Shown piece after piece: positions 1 through 8,625 of a stretch of 64,000 nt of DNA. The number at the start of each line of letters is the position of its first letter. The first letter of the stretch is position 1. A program made the position numbers and the translations under genes. This DNA comes from Lentimicrobiaceae bacterium (GTDB lineage Bacteria > Bacteroidota > Bacteroidia > Bacteroidales > P3): positions 7,577-71,576 of the forward strand of contig JAFLTI010000006.1 of the NCBI GenBank assembly GCA_022510485.1, in the 5' to 3' direction. The notes under the pieces are model-generated. The model was not told where the DNA came from and did not search any database. It saw only the letters and a list, made by a program, of their open reading frames with translations.

Positions 1-2
1 CC

Positions 3-2054
3 GATCCTTTGATAAGGGACACTCTCCGTTACGCCATCAAGTTGGAGGGCTGTATCCGCAGTGTGGGCGTTCACGCCTGCGGTATGATTATAGCCCCCGA
101 AGATTTGATAGAATACGTGCCTACCGGTATGGCTAAGGATTCCGAGATGCCCGTTACCCAATACGAAGGCACCTACGTAGAATCAGTGGGCTTGCTCAAG
201 ATGGACTTTCTGGGGCTCAAGACCCTTACGATTATCAAGGGAGCCTTAGACAATATAAAGTTGCGTCACGGCATAGAAATCGACATAGAAAAGATACCGC
301 TCGACGACCAGCCTACCTACGATATTTTCGGCAATGGAGAAACCAATGGCATCTTTCAGTTTGAATCGGAGGGAATGCAGAAATACCTCAAGGAACTCAA
401 GCCCTCGCGCTTGGAAGACATTATCGCTATGAACGCCCTCTACCGCCCCGGTCCTATGGAATATATCCCGCAGTTTATCCGCCGCAAGAAAGGCCAGGAG
501 GCTATCGAATACGACCTTCCCGAAATGGAAGAATACCTGCACGATACCTACGGCATTACCGTGTATCAGGAACAGGTGATGTTGCTTTCCCAGAAATTGG
601 CAAACTTTACCAAGGCTGATGCCGACACGCTCCGTAAGGCGATGGGTAAGAAAAAGAAAGACGTGATGGCCAAGATGAAGGTAAAGTATATGGACGGCTG
701 CAAGGCAAATGGGCTTGACCCGACCGTTTGCGAAAAAGTGTGGACAGATTGGGAAGCCTTCGCTGAGTATGCCTTCAATAAATCGCACTCCACCTGCTAT
801 GCTTGGGTCGCTTATCAGACAGCCTACCTCAAAGCCCATTATCCGGCAGAATACATGGCTTCGGTGCTTACCAACAACCTTTCGGACATCAGCGAGATTT
901 CGTTCTTTATGGACGAGTGTAAACGTATGGGAATTAAACTTTTGCCGCCCGATGTAAACGAAAGTATGGGCTTTTTTACGGTAAACAAAGACGGCGCCAT
1001 ACGTTTTGGCTTGAGCGGTATCAAAAACGTGGGAACCAATGTGGTAGACGAACTAATTAAGGAACGCGAAGAAAACGGACCTTTTAAGGATGTGCTGGAT
1101 TTCGTTACCCGGGTGAACCTGCGGAGCATGAACCGCCGTTGTATGGAAGCCTTGGTTATGGCGGGAGCTTTCGACAGCTTTAATATGACCCGTTCCGTTT
1201 TCTTTTATCAGAAGCCGGGCGAAAACCAAACCTTTACCGAAAAATTGCTGCAATACGGCGCAGGCGTGCAGCGCCGCCAAACTTCCAGTCAGACCGATTT
1301 GTTCGGTAACAGTATGGAATCGGTGGTGTCTACCATTGATATTCCCAAGGTGGAACCTTGGTCGCAGATAGAGCAGCTTGGCAACGAAAAAGAAGTGGTG
1401 GGCATTTATCTGAGCGGATTTCCCTTGGATGCCTACAAATTAGAGTTGACGACCTACTCCAATATTAATATAGAAAAAATCAAAAACACACCGCTCGAAA
1501 CATTTAAGGGCAAGTCATTGCATTTTGGCGGTATCGTTACCGAAGCTTCGATGAACCGGAAAACCAAAACCGGCAAGGATTACGGACGCTTTACCCTTGC
1601 CGACTACGAGGCTTCGATAGAGTTTGCCCTATTCGGCAAAGACTACATAAACTTTAAGAACTATGTTGAAACGCCGGGGCGTCTTGTCTTTATCACCGCC
1701 GAGTTGCGCCAGCGCTGGGCTAAGGAAAAGGATACCGCTCCCGAATATGAATTACAGATACGCACCATAGAACTTTTGGATGAATTGTTGGACAAGAGGG
1801 CAAAAAAACTCCGTCTGAGTGTCCGTCTTGGCGAAATAACGCCCGATTTTACGGCAAAGATTCTTAAAATCTGCAACGACAACGCGCTGAACAAGACCGC
1901 AGCCCAAAATGGTGGTGCCGTAGTTGAGTTTCATGTGGCGGATCATATCAATTCTTTGACCCTCAATATGGTTCTTCCGGCAAAAGTAAAGCCGTCGGAC
2001 TTTTTGGCAGATTTGCAGCGGGAAAAGTTAGACCTTGGGATAAAAATAGATTGA
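3..2054 (+). CDS. dnaE: DNA polymerase III subunit alpha, C-terminal part
   Basis: Catalytic subunit of the replicative DNA polymerase (C-family). The reading frame is open back to base 3, so the gene enters from outside the window and only about the last 683 residues are seen; the ORF-track start at base 9 is an internal TTG. Visible family signatures are VGVHACGMII, LLKMDFLGLKTL, the YRPGPM motif, the EQVM stretch and FNKSHS, all from the palm, fingers and helix-hairpin-helix regions. A tau-binding and OB-fold tail follows (KDYGRFTLADYEASIEF). The N-terminal PHP domain and the catalytic Asp-x-Asp lie upstream of the window. It reads into trxA 57 bases downstream with no obvious terminator between. 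Identification is firm. Confidence 0.97.
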   Translation, partial: DPLIRDTLRYAIKLEGCIRSVGVHACGMIIAPEDLIEYVPTGMAKDSEMPVTQYEGTYVESVGLLKMDFLGLKTLTIIKGALDNIKLRHGIEIDIEKIPLDDQPTYDIFGNGETNGIFQFESEGMQKYLKELKPSRLEDIIAMNALYRPGPMEYIPQFIRRKKGQEAIEYDLPEMEEYLHDTYGITVYQEQVMLLSQKLANFTKADADTLRKAMGKKKKDVMAKMKVKYMDGCKANGLDPTVCEKVWTDWEAFAEYAFNKSHSTCYAWVAYQTAYLKAHYPAEYMASVLTNNLSDISEISFFMDECKRMGIKLLPPDVNESMGFFTVNKDGAIRFGLSGIKNVGTNVVDELIKEREENGPFKDVLDFVTRVNLRSMNRRCMEALVMAGAFDSFNMTRSVFFYQKPGENQTFTEKLLQYGAGVQRRQTSSQTDLFGNSMESVVSTIDIPKVEPWSQIEQLGNEKEVVGIYLSGFPLDAYKLELTTYSNINIEKIKNTPLETFKGKSLHFGGIVTEASMNRKTKTGKDYGRFTLADYEASIEFALFGKDYINFKNYVETPGRLVFITAELRQRWAKEKDTAPEYELQIRTIELLDELLDKRAKKLRLSVRLGEITPDFTAKILKICNDNALNKTAAQNGGAVVEFHVADHINSLTLNMVLPAKVKPSDFLADLQREKLDLGIKID

Positions 2055-2111
2055 GCGGGTTTGATTTTTTTCGCGTAAATTAGCCGTCTGAACTTAAAAA
2101 GACAAAATACT

Positions 2112-2429
2112 ATGGCAACAACATTCACTGATGCTAATTTTGAAGAACTGGCGCTCAAGGCAGCCACGCCCGTTATGGTTGATTTCGGTGCCGCTTGGTG
2201 CGGACCCTGCAACGCGATTGCTCCCGTAGTGGATAAATTGGCGGAAGAATATGCAGGCAAGGTGGTTATCGGTAAAATCGATGTAGACGCCTGCCCCGAA
2301 GTAACCAAAAAGTATAAGGTGCGCAACATTCCCACCATTCTTTTCCTCAAAAACGGAGAATTGGTAGACAAGCACGTGGGCAGCACCAACGAAGGCGATT
2401 TGAGAAAGAAACTCGACGCCATGCTTTAA
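2112..2429 (+). CDS. trxA: Thioredoxin
   Basis: Small cytosolic dithiol-disulfide oxidoreductase of 105 residues, the usual length for thioredoxin. The redox motif WCGPC is at about residues 33-37 and the cis-proline loop is in RNIPTI. There is no signal peptide, so it is the cytoplasmic type that reduces ribonucleotide reductase, peroxiredoxins and similar clients. It lies just downstream of dnaE on the same strand and is followed by a hairpin with a T-rich tail. The ATG at 2112 is the only sensible start. Nothing unusual is seen. Confidence 0.96.
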   Translation: MATTFTDANFEELALKAATPVMVDFGAAWCGPCNAIAPVVDKLAEEYAGKVVIGKIDVDACPEVTKKYKVRNIPTILFLKNGELVDKHVGSTNEGDLRKKLDAML

Positions 2430-2460
2430 TTTCTCAGGGCGGTTTTCCGTCCGTTGCAGG

Positions 2461-2501
2461 AGGTCGGTTGGGAATTTACTGTTCTTGACCGACCTTTCTT
2501 T
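2461..2501 (+). terminator. Rho-independent terminator after trxA
   Basis: An inverted repeat aggtcggt (2461-2468) / accgacct (2488-2495) with a 19-base loop is followed by ttctttta. It sits between trxA and the DUF58 gene and would end the dnaE-trxA transcript. Confidence 0.6.
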
Positions 2502-2525
2502 TATCAAGGCAAGAAGCCGGTTTAG

Positions 2526-3467
2526 ATGACAGAAGATTTTTACAGGCAGGTTACCGAACCTTTTTCCTCCTTGGAGCTGTTGGCTTCGCAGGTGGTGGAG
2601 GGTTTTATTACCGGTCTGCACCAAAGCCCCTTTCACGGTTTTTCGGTGGAATTTGCCGAACATCGTCAATACAATAGGGGAGAATCGGTGCGGCACGTGG
2701 ACTGGAAGCTCTATGGGCGCACCGACCGCCTGTATGTAAAGAAATATCAGGAAGAAACCAATCTGCGTTGCCATATTTTTGTGGATACGTCTTCTTCGAT
2801 GTATTTTCCCTCTCCGGATTCGGGAGAGAAAACACTCCATAAACTGGGCTTTTCGCTTTGTTCGGCGGCAGTGCTTGCCACTATGCTGATTCGGCAGCGC
2901 GATGCGGTGGGGCTGCACTTTTTTTCTTCGCAGGAAGATTTCAAAACCGAAGTGAAATCCAATCAGACACACCTTAAGTACCTGCTTTCCGAATTGGAGG
3001 GGCGTTTTCGCAAATCGCTCGAAAAACCCAAACTCAATGTGGATTCGGATATGGCGGAAACCTTACATTTGGCAGCCGAAAGGATTCACAAGCGTTCCTT
3101 AATCGTGCTGTTTTCCGATATGTTTCAAGGGGAATCCGACCCGGAGGCTCTTTGGGGAGCCTTGCAGCATCTAAAATACCGCAACAACGAGGTGCTTTTG
3201 TTTCACGTTACCCATCACGGCAAGGAAGCCGCTTTGGAGTTTCCCGAAAAACGCTACTGTATGGTGGATATGGAAAGCGGACAGGAAATCAAGCTTAGTC
3301 CGGCGCAATACAGGCAGGCTTATGCCCAAAAATACGCCGCCTTCCGGCAGGAGCTTGTTAACCGCTGCAATCAATACAGGATAGATTTGGCAGAAGCCGA
3401 TGTGGCGGAGGGCTTCGTACCCGTCTTGCAGGCTTATGTGGCGAAAAGACGTAAAGTTTTCAAGTAA
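2526..3467 (+). CDS. DUF58 domain protein (vWA-like)
   Basis: A 313-residue soluble protein of the DUF58 family. The hallmark segment GFSVEFAEHRQYNRGE followed by VRHVDWKLYGRTDRLYVKKY is at residues about 38-78. It is followed by a degenerate von Willebrand A fold beginning FVDTSSSM, a MIDAS-like DxSxS. Family members usually work with a MoxR AAA+ ATPase, often in operons with vWA membrane proteins (the Bacteroides aerotolerance, bat, type). No MoxR or Bat gene is adjacent here, so this copy is either separated from its partner or independent. No membrane segment or signal peptide is seen. Its molecular function is not established. Confidence 0.88.
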   Translation: MTEDFYRQVTEPFSSLELLASQVVEGFITGLHQSPFHGFSVEFAEHRQYNRGESVRHVDWKLYGRTDRLYVKKYQEETNLRCHIFVDTSSSMYFPSPDSGEKTLHKLGFSLCSAAVLATMLIRQRDAVGLHFFSSQEDFKTEVKSNQTHLKYLLSELEGRFRKSLEKPKLNVDSDMAETLHLAAERIHKRSLIVLFSDMFQGESDPEALWGALQHLKYRNNEVLLFHVTHHGKEAALEFPEKRYCMVDMESGQEIKLSPAQYRQAYAQKYAAFRQELVNRCNQYRIDLAEADVAEGFVPVLQAYVAKRRKVFK

Positions 3468-3485
3468 TATTATAGGAAAAAGTGT

Positions 3486-3493
3486 TATATTTG
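3486..3493 (+). promoter_or_regulatory. -7 box of the OmpA/TPR lipoprotein gene
   Basis: tatatttg matches the Bacteroidota -7 consensus TAnnTTTG. It lies about 80 bases before the ATG at 3573. No clear TTG is seen at the expected -33 position, so the call rests on the -7 box alone. Confidence 0.4.
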
Positions 3494-3572
3494 CCTTTTG
3501 ATGCCCTTATGTTCAGGCGGTTGTTCCGGTCGCCCGAAAAGGGAGAGAATCAAAAGAAAAAATACAGAAGCA

Positions 3573-5390
3573 ATGAAGAAAATACAATTCCTCAGTATCT
3601 CGTTGGTTCTTGGTTTGGGTGTTCTTTTTTCATCCTGCGAGAGCCTTAAGAACATGGCTAAACAGCATGCCACCGTTAAGTACGAAGTAAAGCCGAACCC
3701 GCTTGAAATGCACGGCGACAAGGTAAAGGTAGAAATCAACGGAACCATTCCCGGCAAGTATTTCTGGAACAAGGCTATGGTGGTTTTCCAACCCTCTATC
3801 GTGTACGAAGGAGGTCAGCAGGATCTCAAGCCTTTTGTGTTGCGCGGTGTAAAGACTCAGGGTCAGGGAACGGTTATCGACAACAAGACCGGAGGAAAAT
3901 TCTCTTATAGCGATGAAGTGCCTTTTGTTCCTCAGATGGAACAGAGCCGTTTGGTGGTGAACCCGGTGGGATTTCCCGAAAAGAGTGCCGCCGGAAAAGA
4001 AGTGGCTGATGCCGCTGCCGCTACGCAATTGGCAAAGAACCTCAAGTTGGGCGACCGTCAGATGGCTGAAGGTATGATGATTACCTCCACCCGTATCGAC
4101 AAGGAAGGTGCCAAACCTGCCATCGTTCCCGACAAATACGAAAAAGAAACCGTTATTCCTCACTTGGCATATATCTACTATTTGGTAGATACCTACAACT
4201 TGAACTGGAATTTTGCCTTGAACAAGAAAGCCGAAGCCAAAGCGGCAATCAAGGCATTGGATAGCCTGTTCAATACCGGTATGGAAATGAAATCGGTTGA
4301 AATCAAGGCTTGGGCATCTCCCGAAGGCGAAGAAAGCCGCAACCAAAACCTTTCTGACAACCGTGCCAAGACCGCCGTTAAATACTTCAATACCGCTTAC
4401 GACAATGCGGTAAAGAAATTGGCTCGTCAGCAAAAGGTAAAACCCGCTTCCATCAAACAGAACATCGAACCTCAGGTTCAGTCGATGGGAGAAGACTGGG
4501 ATAAGTTCATTGCCGACCTCCGCGCTTCTGATATTGCCGAAAGAAATACGATTATCAACGTGATTTCCTCTCACCCCGACCGTGAAGCCAGAGAACAGGA
4601 AATCCGCAACATGACCGTTATCTACAAGCAGATTGAAGACAATATCCTGCCTCCGCTGCGTCGTGCCGAAATGCAGGTAAACTTCCTCGAACCCAAGAAA
4701 ACCGACGAAGAAATAGCCCAGCTTTCGCTTACCGAACCGTCGGAACTGAAGGTGGAAGAGCTGCTCTATGCCGCCACCCTTACCGAAGACAAGGAAAACC
4801 AACTTAAGATTTACTTGTCCGCCACCGAAGTTTATCCCGAAGAATATCGCGGATTCAACAACGCCGCCGCTTTGTATATCGAAAAGCACGAATACGATCA
4901 GGCTCAAGCCTTGCTTGAAACCGCTCTCGGTCTGCAACCCGAAGACGGTGCGGTTCTCAACAACATGGGTGCTATTGCTATGGCAAGAGGCGATATGGAA
5001 AACGCCCGCGCCAACTTTGAAAACGCCCTCAAGACCGGCAATGCCGAAGCCGGCTTCAATATGGGTATGCTCGACATCAAAGACGGCAACTACGCTAAGG
5101 GAGTAAGTGCTATGGGCGGAGAAAAATGCGTTTACAACTTGGCTTTGGCTCAGTTGATGAACGGTCAGCTTGACGAAGCTAAGGCTACGCTCAACTGCAT
5201 GGAAACCATTACCCCCGATGCTTATTATCTCTTGGCTGTAATCGCAGCCCGTCAGAACAACAAAGCCGATTTGGCAAACGCCTTGCGTCAGGCTGTTGAA
5301 GGAAAATCCGCTTTGAAGGCACAGGCTCAGAAAGACGTTGAGTTCATCAACTTCCGCGATGATGCCGAAATTCAGAATATAATCCGATAG
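3573..5390 (+). CDS. OmpA-like/TPR outer-membrane lipoprotein
   Basis: A 605-residue predicted lipoprotein. The ORF track starts at 3498, but the ATG at 3573 gives a clean lipoprotein signal (MKKIQFLSISLVLGLGVLFSSC) with the lipobox Cys near residue 22, so that start is chosen. The middle carries an OmpA-type peptidoglycan-binding segment (WASPEGEESRNQNLSDNRA). The C-terminal third holds tetratricopeptide-like helices (NNAAALYIEKHEYDQAQALL, NMGAIAMARGDMENARANFE). This architecture is common in Bacteroidales and suggests an envelope scaffold anchored in the outer membrane and contacting peptidoglycan; the exact role is unknown. It has its own -7 promoter box and a very strong terminator, so it is probably transcribed alone. 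Confidence 0.85.
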   Translation: MKKIQFLSISLVLGLGVLFSSCESLKNMAKQHATVKYEVKPNPLEMHGDKVKVEINGTIPGKYFWNKAMVVFQPSIVYEGGQQDLKPFVLRGVKTQGQGTVIDNKTGGKFSYSDEVPFVPQMEQSRLVVNPVGFPEKSAAGKEVADAAAATQLAKNLKLGDRQMAEGMMITSTRIDKEGAKPAIVPDKYEKETVIPHLAYIYYLVDTYNLNWNFALNKKAEAKAAIKALDSLFNTGMEMKSVEIKAWASPEGEESRNQNLSDNRAKTAVKYFNTAYDNAVKKLARQQKVKPASIKQNIEPQVQSMGEDWDKFIADLRASDIAERNTIINVISSHPDREAREQEIRNMTVIYKQIEDNILPPLRRAEMQVNFLEPKKTDEEIAQLSLTEPSELKVEELLYAATLTEDKENQLKIYLSATEVYPEEYRGFNNAAALYIEKHEYDQAQALLETALGLQPEDGAVLNNMGAIAMARGDMENARANFENALKTGNAEAGFNMGMLDIKDGNYAKGVSAMGGEKCVYNLALAQLMNGQLDEAKATLNCMETITPDAYYLLAVIAARQNNKADLANALRQAVEGKSALKAQAQKDVEFINFRDDAEIQNIIR

Positions 5391-5402
5391 TCTTACCGGA
5401 AA

Positions 5403-5448
5403 AAAAGAGGAGAGGGGGGAGCGCGAATGCGCTCCCCCCTCCTCTTTT
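5403..5448. terminator. Strong bidirectional terminator
   Basis: A stem of about 20 bp, aaaagagg..aggggggagcgc / gcgctcccccctcctctttt, has a 2-base bulge and a 4-base loop. It is flanked by A-runs on the left and T-runs on the right. It lies between the convergent OmpA/TPR gene (+) and the 104-residue ORF (-) and can serve both strands. Confidence 0.85.
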
Positions 5449-5477
5449 CTCACCGTTTAATTCACAATATTAATTTT

Positions 5478-5826
5478 TCAAAAGTGATACCCAAGACCCA
5501 ACAGAATCCACGAAGTTTTGGGTTGTATTCCTGTTTTCCAGTTTAAGCGGTCCCTGCCTTTTTCTTTTTCCCCTACATAGGTAGAACAGCCGACAGAAAT
5601 CAAGACATTTTTTATCTCGTAGGTCAAGCCAATGGAAAAGCGACCCTGCAAAAGGAAGATTCCATACGGATTACGGCGAAAATAATGGGTGCTGGTTTCA
5701 CCGTTGGGAATGCCTTGCCCATACAAACTTGGATAACGCCCGAACTCGTATGTACATGAACCGTCAAATGATGCGGCAAAAGCCAAATTCAAAAAATACC
5801 GGTATAAGGTAGCGTATCGTTTTCAT
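5478..5826 (-). pseudogene. Frameshifted small outer-membrane barrel-like gene
   Basis: On the minus strand an ATG at 5826 opens MKTIRYLIPVFF, the same 12 residues that start the neighbouring 226-residue lipoprotein, but that frame stops after about 20 codons. The adjacent frame is open for 104 codons (track ORF 5478..5792, which would need a TTG start) and ends in YHF, typical of a barrel C-terminus. Removing one T from the six-T run (tattttttgaa, minus strand) would join signal and body as one protein. So this is a pseudogene, a slippage-controlled gene, or the result of a recombination that gave it its neighbour's start. The body has aromatic, alternating strands but no family I recognise. 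It lies 13 bases downstream of the lipoprotein gene and ends at the shared terminator. Confidence 0.6.
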
Positions 5827-5835
5827 GGCTATTTT
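5791..5835 (-). repeat. 45-bp direct repeat, copy 1 (gene start region)
   Basis: This segment is identical, except for one base, to 6484..6528. It covers the bases just before the ATG and the first 12 codons of each gene (MKTIRYLIPVFF). Confidence 0.9.
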
Positions 5836-5838
5836 ACT

Positions 5839-6519
5839 TTATTGAAACAAAGAAAGATAGTTGTTATCATCTATCATTATCTGCAATATTCCGTAGTCTT
5901 TATTGTAGAAAAACTGTACGTGGATATGCCGTCCGAAAGGATTTTCTACAGTTTTGTCTATTTCGATAACTTCATGGTAAACATGATTGTTTATTTCGAT
6001 GGTTTCATGATAAATAAGATCGTTTGTTTCAAGGGGTTTAGGAAAGTGCCGGGGAGAAACAACTCCATCTTTATCAATTTCTAACTGTATGGTCATATTG
6101 CGCACAGCCCGAACAGTCCCTATGTTTATATCAATCGAGCAAGAGCCATCCCAATACAGCAGATAATTTCCTTTGGGATCCCATTCGTAAGTATTTATGT
6201 ATATCGGAATAGAAATATCATCATAGGCATTGGACAAAGATTCTAATCTTATATCTTCTTTTCCGATTCGGGCATAATCGGTACACATGGTTGATTCGCT
6301 TGTCTCCAGCTCTTGCCAATATTTTGACCGTTCTGTCACCTTGAAATCAATGATTTTTCCCTCCCTGTCTATAAAACTGACAATGGAGTCTTGTTTATAA
6401 GGGGGAAACCATTGTTCCTGTGCTTTCGTAAACGCCACGCGGAATGTTTTCGAGGGCAAACAGCACGAAGAAACCAAAAGCGTAAAAAATACTGGTATAA
6501 GGTAGCGTATCGTTTTCAT
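5839..6519 (-). CDS. Hypothetical lipoprotein
   Basis: A 226-residue protein with a lipoprotein signal (MKTIRYLIPVFFTLLVSSCC); the lipobox SSC places the lipidated Cys near residue 19. I do not recognise the mature domain. It is rich in short beta-strand patterns and contains an internal near-repeat, IYHETIEINN / VYHEVIEIDK, around residues 168-190. The start region (ATG plus 12 codons) is duplicated at the next gene downstream, suggesting the two arose or were rearranged by recombination. A good promoter lies about 120 bases upstream on the minus strand. The function is unknown; an envelope location is the only inference. Confidence 0.7.
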   Translation of the reverse strand: MKTIRYLIPVFFTLLVSSCCLPSKTFRVAFTKAQEQWFPPYKQDSIVSFIDREGKIIDFKVTERSKYWQELETSESTMCTDYARIGKEDIRLESLSNAYDDISIPIYINTYEWDPKGNYLLYWDGSCSIDINIGTVRAVRNMTIQLEIDKDGVVSPRHFPKPLETNDLIYHETIEINNHVYHEVIEIDKTVENPFGRHIHVQFFYNKDYGILQIMIDDNNYLSLFQ

Positions 6520-6528
6520 GGCTATTTA
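6484..6528 (-). repeat. 45-bp direct repeat, copy 2 (gene start region)
   Basis: Matches 5791..5835 with one mismatch (T for C in the ccggta / ctggta part). It contains the start codon and signal-peptide start of the 226-residue lipoprotein. Confidence 0.9.
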
Positions 6529-6639
6529 GTTTTTGGTGAATAATGGTCGTTTTAGTTAACCTTTTTTTTCTATTGGATTTGTACTGCTGGTGCGTGTTTC
6601 CGATGGTATGTTTTAGTGAATAAATCAGCTAAGTATTTA

Positions 6640-6669
6640 CAAAGATACAAAAATTTTCGTAAGTTGCAA
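6640..6669 (-). promoter_or_regulatory. Promoter of the lipoprotein pair
   Basis: On the minus strand, TTG (complement of caa at 6667-6669), 19 bases, then TATCTTTG (complement of caaagata at 6640-6647). This matches the Bacteroidota -33/-7 consensus and points at the lipoprotein gene. The rest of 6520-6702 shows no other feature. Confidence 0.65.
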
Positions 6670-6702
6670 AAGTTGTCAAAATTAGTATTAATTATATGTG
6701 GG

Positions 6703-7476
6703 TTATCCGAACATCTTGTTGGCTTCGTTGCTCTTGATTGGTTCTATCACGAGGTTTTCGTCACTGAAGCTGAAATAGCGGTTTCCGCAAACGATAATGT
6801 GGTCAAAGAGGTATAGGTCGAGCAGTTTGGCTCCTTTCTGAATTTTTTCGGTAATGGAAATATCTTCCGCGCTGGGGCGGGTGTTGCCCGATGGGTGGTT
6901 GTGCGCCAAGATAAGCCCGCTGGCGTGTTCGTCTATGGCAAACTTGAAGATCTTCCGCGCATCCACCACCGTAGAAGCCAAGCCCCCTTCGCTGATAAGG
7001 ACTTTTCGCAGCAGCCTGCCGGATTGCGATAGAAGCAGGGCATAGAACTTTTCGTAGGGAGAAGAGGCAAAATCGCCGCAGAGAAGCCGAAAAGCCTCCG
7101 AACTGCTACATATTTTGGTTTCCGTATCTGACGGAATTACCAAACTGCGTTTTCCCAATTCGATACCCGCCAGTATGCCCACCGCCTTGGCCTGCCCTAT
7201 GCCGGAGAATTTACGCGCCAGCTCCTTGGCAGAACGGCAACTGAGTTCATACAGGCTTCCGTTAAAATATTTGAGGATTTTTTGGGCTATGTCTAATGCC
7301 GAATAGCTTTCGGTTCCGCTGCCGATAAGAATGGCGAGCAGTTCTTCGTCTTTCATGTTTTGGGCGTTGCCGGACAGGAATTTTTCGCGCGGACGGTCTT
7401 GGGTGTTCCATCGGTGGATAGGCAGAAAATGTTTGTTTTCCAAAACAAAATCGGGGCGGTCGGTAAAGATGCTCAT
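6703..7476 (-). CDS. radC: RadC family JAB-domain protein
   Basis: A 257-residue member of the RadC (DUF2466) family. An N-terminal helix-hairpin-helix-like region (AKELARKFSGIGQAKAVGI) is followed by the MPN+/JAB metalloprotease-like domain with the metal motif HNHPSG and a downstream Asp (SAEDISITEKI). Despite the historical name, a role in DNA repair has not been supported; family members are often associated with mobile DNA and recombination. No partner gene is adjacent on the minus strand: the lipoprotein promoter lies on one side and the AI-2E permease on the other, 68 bases away. The start at 7476 gives the standard family length. Confidence 0.92.
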   Translation of the reverse strand: MSIFTDRPDFVLENKHFLPIHRWNTQDRPREKFLSGNAQNMKDEELLAILIGSGTESYSALDIAQKILKYFNGSLYELSCRSAKELARKFSGIGQAKAVGILAGIELGKRSLVIPSDTETKICSSSEAFRLLCGDFASSPYEKFYALLLSQSGRLLRKVLISEGGLASTVVDARKIFKFAIDEHASGLILAHNHPSGNTRPSAEDISITEKIQKGAKLLDLYLFDHIIVCGNRYFSFSDENLVIEPIKSNEANKMFG

Positions 7477-7544
7477 AACAACAGTGCTTTACCAATATAA
7501 ACCCCAAAATTCGGTTTTATCGAAATTTTTTTTGCTAAAACGGT

Positions 7545-8624
7545 CTAAATCCGCTTGGTAAGTTCGCGTACCAATTTGGCATCCTTAAAAAATTCCTTGG
7601 CGAGGATGCGCAGCACCGTATAGCAGGGAATGGCAAGAATCATACCCCAGATACCGGTCAGCGTGCCGGCAATCAGGATAACGAAGAATATTTCGAGCGG
7701 GTGAGCCTTTACCGAATTGGAATAAATGGTTACCTGCAACACGAAATTGTCGATGAGGTTGCAGGCGGTAAATACGCCGATTACCTTGACAAGAGCCCAC
7801 ACCAAATCCATTGAGATGCCCGCCTGCAGGCTGTTGACGATAGTGAACAGGCAGGTGAGTGCGGCTCCGATAACGGGACCCAGATAGGGAATAACATTGA
7901 ATAATCCTCCAAGACAGCCGTACAGCAGGGCGTTTTCGATACCGCAAAGCCATAAGCCGAGCGAAAGGAGGGTCATCATACAGAAAACTTCGAGCGAAAG
8001 TCCTACAAAATAGCGGCTCAACAGGTGTTCTACCGATTTCAATACCTTTTCGGTGCGTTCCACCAAACGGTCGGGAACAAAGAGAAACAGCATTTTCTTG
8101 AATATGCGTTCGTCTCGCAAAAAGAAAAATGAAAGAAAGATAACCGAGAACAGACCGATAGCCAAGGAGGTGAGTTTGCTGGCAAGGGAAGATACAATGC
8201 TTTGGAGGTTGATGTGTTGCCATACCTCGCTCAGGCTGTGCGAAAAATAGCCCGCAATCTCTTCTTCGGTAATCTCTACGCCTTTTTGGTTGAGCCAAGA
8301 AACCACCTCGTTTCCCAATAAGGTGGTTTGCGAAGAAAGGGTAGTGTAGTCGAGTTCGGCTATCTGCTGAGCCTGTTTTACAAAGAGAGGAAAAATAAGC
8401 CAGATGATAAGGCTCAGTATGCCGATAAAGAAAAAAATTACAATGAGGCTGCTCAAGGCTGCCGGTATCTTTACCTTTTCGTGTAGGAGCTTTACCAAGG
8501 GTCGTCCCAGCATGGAAATCAAGAAAGCCACCAAGGTGTAGATTACCAAATCCGACAACCAATAAAATACTGCCAAAAGCAGCAGTATGCCTAATATGAT
8601 ACCCAAGATTTTTCTCTTTTCCAT
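7545..8624 (-). CDS. AI-2E family transporter (PerM/YdiK type)
   Basis: A 359-residue polytopic inner-membrane protein of the AI-2E transporter family (formerly UPF0118). Hydrophobic helices occupy residues about 5-70 and 140-335 around a central polar amphipathic region. The C-terminal helices carry the typical small-residue patterns (GCLGGLFNVIPYLGPVIGA, GIWGMILAIP). Family members have been linked to export of the AI-2 signal or to ion/proton antiport, and the substrate here cannot be told. It is the last gene of the nadB-purB-ABC-rsgA chain, starting only one base after the rsgA stop. Confidence 0.9.
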   Translation of the reverse strand: MEKRKILGIILGILLLLAVFYWLSDLVIYTLVAFLISMLGRPLVKLLHEKVKIPAALSSLIVIFFFIGILSLIIWLIFPLFVKQAQQIAELDYTTLSSQTTLLGNEVVSWLNQKGVEITEEEIAGYFSHSLSEVWQHINLQSIVSSLASKLTSLAIGLFSVIFLSFFFLRDERIFKKMLFLFVPDRLVERTEKVLKSVEHLLSRYFVGLSLEVFCMMTLLSLGLWLCGIENALLYGCLGGLFNVIPYLGPVIGAALTCLFTIVNSLQAGISMDLVWALVKVIGVFTACNLIDNFVLQVTIYSNSVKAHPLEIFFVILIAGTLTGIWGMILAIPCYTVLRILAKEFFKDAKLVRELTKRI

Positions 8625-8625
8625 A

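Noticed and set aside
3630-5453. A 607-residue ORF antisense to the OmpA/TPR lipoprotein gene
   Set aside because: Low-complexity hydrophobic translation with no domain; the sense strand has a signal peptide, known domains, a promoter box and a terminator.
6616-6816. Plus-strand 66-residue ORF
   Set aside because: It covers the lipoprotein promoter and the radC 3' end on the other strand and resembles nothing.
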